This document shows positions 60,230-64,000 of a stretch of 64,000 bases of DNA, one piece after another. How positions within the stretch are numbered: position 1 is the first letter of the stretch; each line of letters starts with the position of its first letter. The notes under the pieces are model-generated. The model did no database searches. It was not told the DNA's origin and was given only the letters and a program-made list of their open reading frames with translations. The DNA comes from Taenia hydatigena. Its lineage: Eukaryota; Platyhelminthes; Cestoda; Cyclophyllidea; Taeniidae. The translations under genes were made by a program, and so were the position numbers. The DNA lies in contig JADWOT020001058.1 in assembly GCA_036345935.2 (NCBI GenBank), positions 36,155 through 100,154 on the forward strand, given 5' to 3'.

Positions 60230-61600
60230 ATTAATGCAAGGCAGCCGCTCACTCTCTTCTCTACTCTCCTCTCCCTCCCCAACACTTCGCATTCGATAGC
60301 AAATTTTTGACAAAATTTATAACCACTTATCGGGTAGACTTCCTTAATGCTTTCTATTTAGTTAATCCTACCCTTAAACTTATCAACTTCTATTTCAGTG
60401 CTTTCTCACCTCACATTAGCGACACACTCTTATCTACATTTTTACAAATCAGCAGAGTTTTCTTCCATTCTTTTTCTCCTTTTAACTCTCTTCTTCCCAC
60501 CCACGTGGACCTACTTATTTACTCGTCACCTCACTTTTACCTCTTTCCACCCACCACTATCACAACTTCTGACCATTTCTTCTACCCCATCACCTCGCTT
60601 GCATTCAATATACTTTCTTTCCTCCCTTCTTTCTATCTTTTCCATCCTCTTATTCCATTCCTGTTTCTTTTCTTTGATTTTATTTTAGCAATTAAAACAA
60701 AAATAAGAGTCCCTTTATTCCTTCCTCCCTACCTATCACTACGATGGATCTATACCAAGAAGAACCAAACAATTATATAAGGAATGTCAAATACTTCTCC
60801 TTTTTTGCTCATGTTTTTGAATTCACCAAGTCCTCCTCCACTCTATTTCCTCCTTTCACCATCATTTCTACCATCGCTCATGCATGACGCACGCATTTAT
60901 TCACTTATTATTTGCCTCTTTCCTGTCCTCCTTCCCGACTCGATCATGTGCACCATATTCTTCTAATCCCTTCCGCCTCTCTCGTTTTTGGGTCCTATGT
61001 AAGTGAAAAACTACCAATTTCCCTGCCTTTATTCCTCTATTCATTTATTGTTGGCGAATCCTCTTATTCGCTTCCCTTTCGGTCTCTATTTAATAATAAG
61101 CAGGACTATAAGTTATTAAACGACCACCTTTCTCTTCGTACAGGGTTCCACCTCATAATTTTTTAACTTTAATCTCACCGTCATGCACATATGACACACA
61201 CTTGTACCAACAATTTGCCATTATCTTCCGCTCCCTTTCATATCCCCATCACTGATGCTTTTTTAAAGTCTCATACATATTTACATGCATCACTGCCCCT
61301 CTCTCACTATCCAATCACCCAACATTCTCTCCTTTTCTCCTCCATTCCCCATCCCTGCCTCCCTGCCTCCACTTCATTCACACAGACAAACGCTCGCCTC
61401 CATTCTCCATTTCTTTCTTTTAATTTATCCTCTTGGAGGTCATGTCCTTCTCTTCTTTTCTTTGCTTTTTCTTTTTTCTTTTATTTATTCATCCATTCAC
61501 CGGAGACGTCTTCAACCTCCCTCTTCTTCTTTTGCCACTTCTATTTCTTCCTCGTTTATTGTCACAAATACGCAAGCACACACTCGCACCAGCTAGCAAC
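60230..61600 (+). repeat. long pyrimidine-rich tract, copy 2
   Basis: Partner of 45720-47130 with the same order of landmarks. The frame 60307-60780 (157 codons) is rich in Phe, Leu, Ser and Pro and is explained by the C/T bias. The partner tract does not keep it, so I do not call a gene. Confidence 0.8.
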
Positions 61601-62559
61601 AAAATTAAGTCCTCCTCTTTAACAGGAAGGAAATCAGGACTGGCAGCCAGACAGGTCCTACTCAAACCTTTCCCTTGTCAATACAATCTATGCCGTAATC
61701 TCTACGTGCATCGCAGCTACTACGACAAGGATGTCCAACCAAAATACGCATAGCCCCATTAGTTTTGTCTGATCGACTAACCAGCCTGATGAATGCATTC
61801 AAAGTAGTGGCAAGCGTCCAACTCTTGTAAACGTTGTCTTCTCAGTAGTAAGTTATGTGGAAACATAGATTCCTAACTACGAACAGTTTTAGGGATCCTT
61901 TTATGATTTTGGCAGTGTCGAACTCTAGCACTCGTCTCATTCGCCATCACCAGATCAGACCAGGTCTTCTTCACCTAGGCAGATGGAATACTGCTACTGA
62001 GAAGATATTGAGTAAAAGCACAACTCTGTCAAAAATATTGCCTTCCTTTATGAATTTGCATTAAATATTTCATATGACATGCTCAAACAAACTTGCAGTT
62101 GAACGTGGTGACTGCTAGTACAGGGCTTTACTTGGTTGGCTCAATTTAGCCTATCGACACGCAACTCGCCTGGTGCGCACTCCCACCTTTCACCGGCTTT
62201 TGGTTAATGCCACCCTGTAAGAAGGGAAAAGTTGTTGTTTAATACCTTGTTGTCTTGCTAATTTTAAAGGAAGAGGGCAGAAGGAAAAAGATTATTCAAA
62301 GACGCCCGCACCAACGCATTGTGTGTTTCTTTTGGTCTCTGCTTCGACACACTCAAATTGCATGATTTATTACCGTGAGAGGCATCTTTTAGTAAACTAT
62401 TAGCAGTTGAATTTTAAAAAAAAAGGAAGAGGTGGATTAAGAAAAGGAATGGTAGGAAGAAATAAGCAGGTAACATGATAAAGAGGCAAAAAAAAGGAAA
62501 CGATGAAAAGAGAAAGGGAAGAAAGAGCCTTTATTATTGTCAGTAAAAAGCCAGGTCTC

Positions 62560-62880
62560 ATCCCGCTCTTCTGATTGTTTAAGTAGTCACCCAGAAAATC
62601 TCTCTGGAAAAAAATGGAACTTGTGAGTCCAAGTCTAGCTACCCTGCTCAACCGCACAGGTTCTAGCTTGAGGCTGAATTGAATAACCTGATTCCTTTCT
62701 TAGAGTCATCTATACAACAGTAACTCATCTCGCATCCATCTAGACGCATACCACCTCCTTCGCAAGAAGAATCAAACTGTCTGGATGAAGGACTGATTGC
62801 AAGAACAGCAAATGCCAGCGATTTTCGAGCCATCTGCGAAGAACGAATAAATTCAGCAGTCTAAAGTAGTGTATTGATCA
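62560..62880 (+). pseudogene. RING-like N-terminal fragment (E copy 3)
   Basis: Reads DCLSSHPENLSG, then after a small indel SPSLATLLNRTGSS, then LIPFLESSIQQ, a TAA, HPSRRIPPPSQEESNCLDEG, and FRAICEERINSAV before a stop. AICEER aligns with TICKER of the 21966 copy; the first Cys of the CxxC pair is changed. It has at least two frame breaks. Confidence 0.45.
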
Positions 62881-63900
62881 AAAGATGTGTCAGGCATTCG
62901 TGGTGTGGGGCACAACTAGTATTGAAAGGCAATGGTTGTGGAAGGGTTGTGCACTCACACTGCTCACGTAGGCTTTATCGCCTTCATGCACCCCCACGCC
63001 GTTAGTAGGCGCATTACATTGTTGGTCGCCCTCTCTTTACGATGTACAATGCAATTTACTCACATACAAGACATTCCAAGTCCTCCGGATAATTCCGTGG
63101 TCACCGATATGTGACGCCCGAGGAGTGTGGGCCATTCCACCAAGACAGTGTCCCACATTAATGACGCTCAGCATTGCAACTAGCCGTTTTTGCAACAAAA
63201 CGAACGTATACTGCCACTACCTGAGAGGCTAACATTGCTTTTGTAGTTCTCCAACTTGCCCATGGTTGGTTCAACCAAAAATTGTACTCCGAAATCCAAA
63301 TACTTGGTGTTGCCGGTGCTTCGTATGCACCCTCAGAGGACTTAGAAAAGACAGCACGGTTTCTGGCACCTTACCGTGCCAATGAATAAACTCATTAGGT
63401 CTGCTGCTCAGTAGAAGGTTGGCTATTCTGGTGGGTAGTTCAGCTGGTCATCTATTTAACAATTTACTCGCCAGCTCATTTAAACTGACGATCTGGCCAT
63501 CAAATGTGAACCAGGCATTACCAACATGCGTCATACTTTGATAATTATACGTGGAGAATATGATTGCGCAATGAAGTAGTCGACTATCGCACTCCCAACT
63601 CTCACTTAAACCACCAATGATCATGCTCACTTAATGATGTGATGCCATGGTGGCAAGATGGTTTACGGACTCCAAAATTAATTGCGAATGGAACATGCAA
63701 CACTTACATGGGCAGCTGAGCCAGGTACATGTTAGAATATTAGACGCCTCGGGATAAAGAAACTGGCAAAACCTCATTCAGAGGCTCATCAGGTTTCTGC
63801 TAAGAGTAGGTCACCCTGCTTAGCGTTGATTTACCAGCCTTATGGTAATTAAACTTACCCATGACCTTAGTGATTCCAGAAGGAAGTGGAGAGTACAAGA

Positions 63901-64000
63901 GACTAACACGGTTAGGCCATCTTTTGTTAATCAGTTGGTTTTAGACAGATTATTTAAAGGAGTAGAAAAGTAAGGGTAAAAATACCAATTGTTCATTAAA
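63901..64000. other. end of window, beyond repeat E match
   Basis: AT-rich with no match found in the window. What lies beyond would show whether the third E copy is followed by an F copy as in the other two. Confidence 0.4.

Larger units (their letters stand above)
60030..63900 (+). repeat. repeat E, copy 3 (longest copy)
   Basis: Its left part is direct to 45540-48560; its right part (62930-63900) is the reverse complement of 36590-37710, so only this copy contains the whole unit. It breaks off from copy 1 near 63900, 100 bp before the window ends. Within it, 61055-61160 resembles the reverse complement of 62190-62310, an internal inverted echo. Confidence 0.92.

Noticed and set aside
60307..60780. 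157-codon plus-strand frame rich in Phe, Leu, Ser, Pro
   Set aside because: It lies in a C/T-dominated tract where stop codons are rare by composition, and the partner tract at 45.7-47.1 kb does not keep the frame.
61191..61622. 143-codon and overlapping 103-codon frames
   Set aside because: Same pyrimidine tract; several overlapping frames are open at once, the mark of composition bias.

Overview
The window looks like metazoan, non-vertebrate nuclear DNA. It has no dense gene layout, no rRNA, tRNA, CRISPR or bacterial-style operon that I can support. It is moderately AT-rich with little CpG depletion, and it contains short microsatellites, long C/T-rich tracts and splice-like signals. A flatworm (tapeworm-like) genome is my guess from base composition and microsatellite style alone; nothing here proves it. 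Most open frames are short and are what chance would give. Repeat edges and identities below were read by eye and are approximate.

The dominant feature is a patchwork of old, diverged segmental duplications (mostly about 75-90% alike), in both orientations and often cut up and rejoined. Families, with copies: K (3.1 and 39.5 kb, inverted); A (4.2 and 8.1 kb, direct); a 230-bp piece (4.7 and 23.5 kb, inverted); H (12.2 and 55.8 kb, direct, with a piece inverted at 23.1 kb); B (14.9 and 24.6 kb, direct); L/RING (16.6, 21.6 and 27.1 kb); a 360-bp tandem (30.8-31.6 kb); D (32.2 and 38.5 kb); G (32.8 and 54.2 kb); F (34.3 and 48.6 kb, inverted); E (36.6 kb inverted, 45.2 kb and 60.0 kb, plus a piece at 5.1 kb); M (42.9 and 52.3 kb). 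From about 31 kb to the right end nearly everything has a partner inside the window. The left half has more sequence that is unique here.

The best protein-coding candidate is in M: a three-codon first exon, a 107-nt intron and a 273-codon second exon (43249-44186). It has a TATA-like box upstream and an AATAAA downstream, and encodes a 276-residue protein of unknown family. Its sister at 52662-53480 keeps the start codon, donor and acceptor but is broken by indels and a stop. A second theme is a decayed RING-finger gene. Its N-terminal part sits in E copies, its C-terminal part in H copies, and one reverse-strand copy (21966-22361) still joins both in one open frame. A third is a reverse-strand Cys-rich C-terminus at 8494-8895 whose last residues and stop codon recur in the diverged copy at 4.6 kb.

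The most striking structure is a nearly perfect palindrome at 53694-54766 (two arms of about 497 bp, one internal mismatch seen, 79-bp spacer). It sits exactly where two old duplication blocks meet, so it is either a very recent inverted duplication or an assembly artefact.
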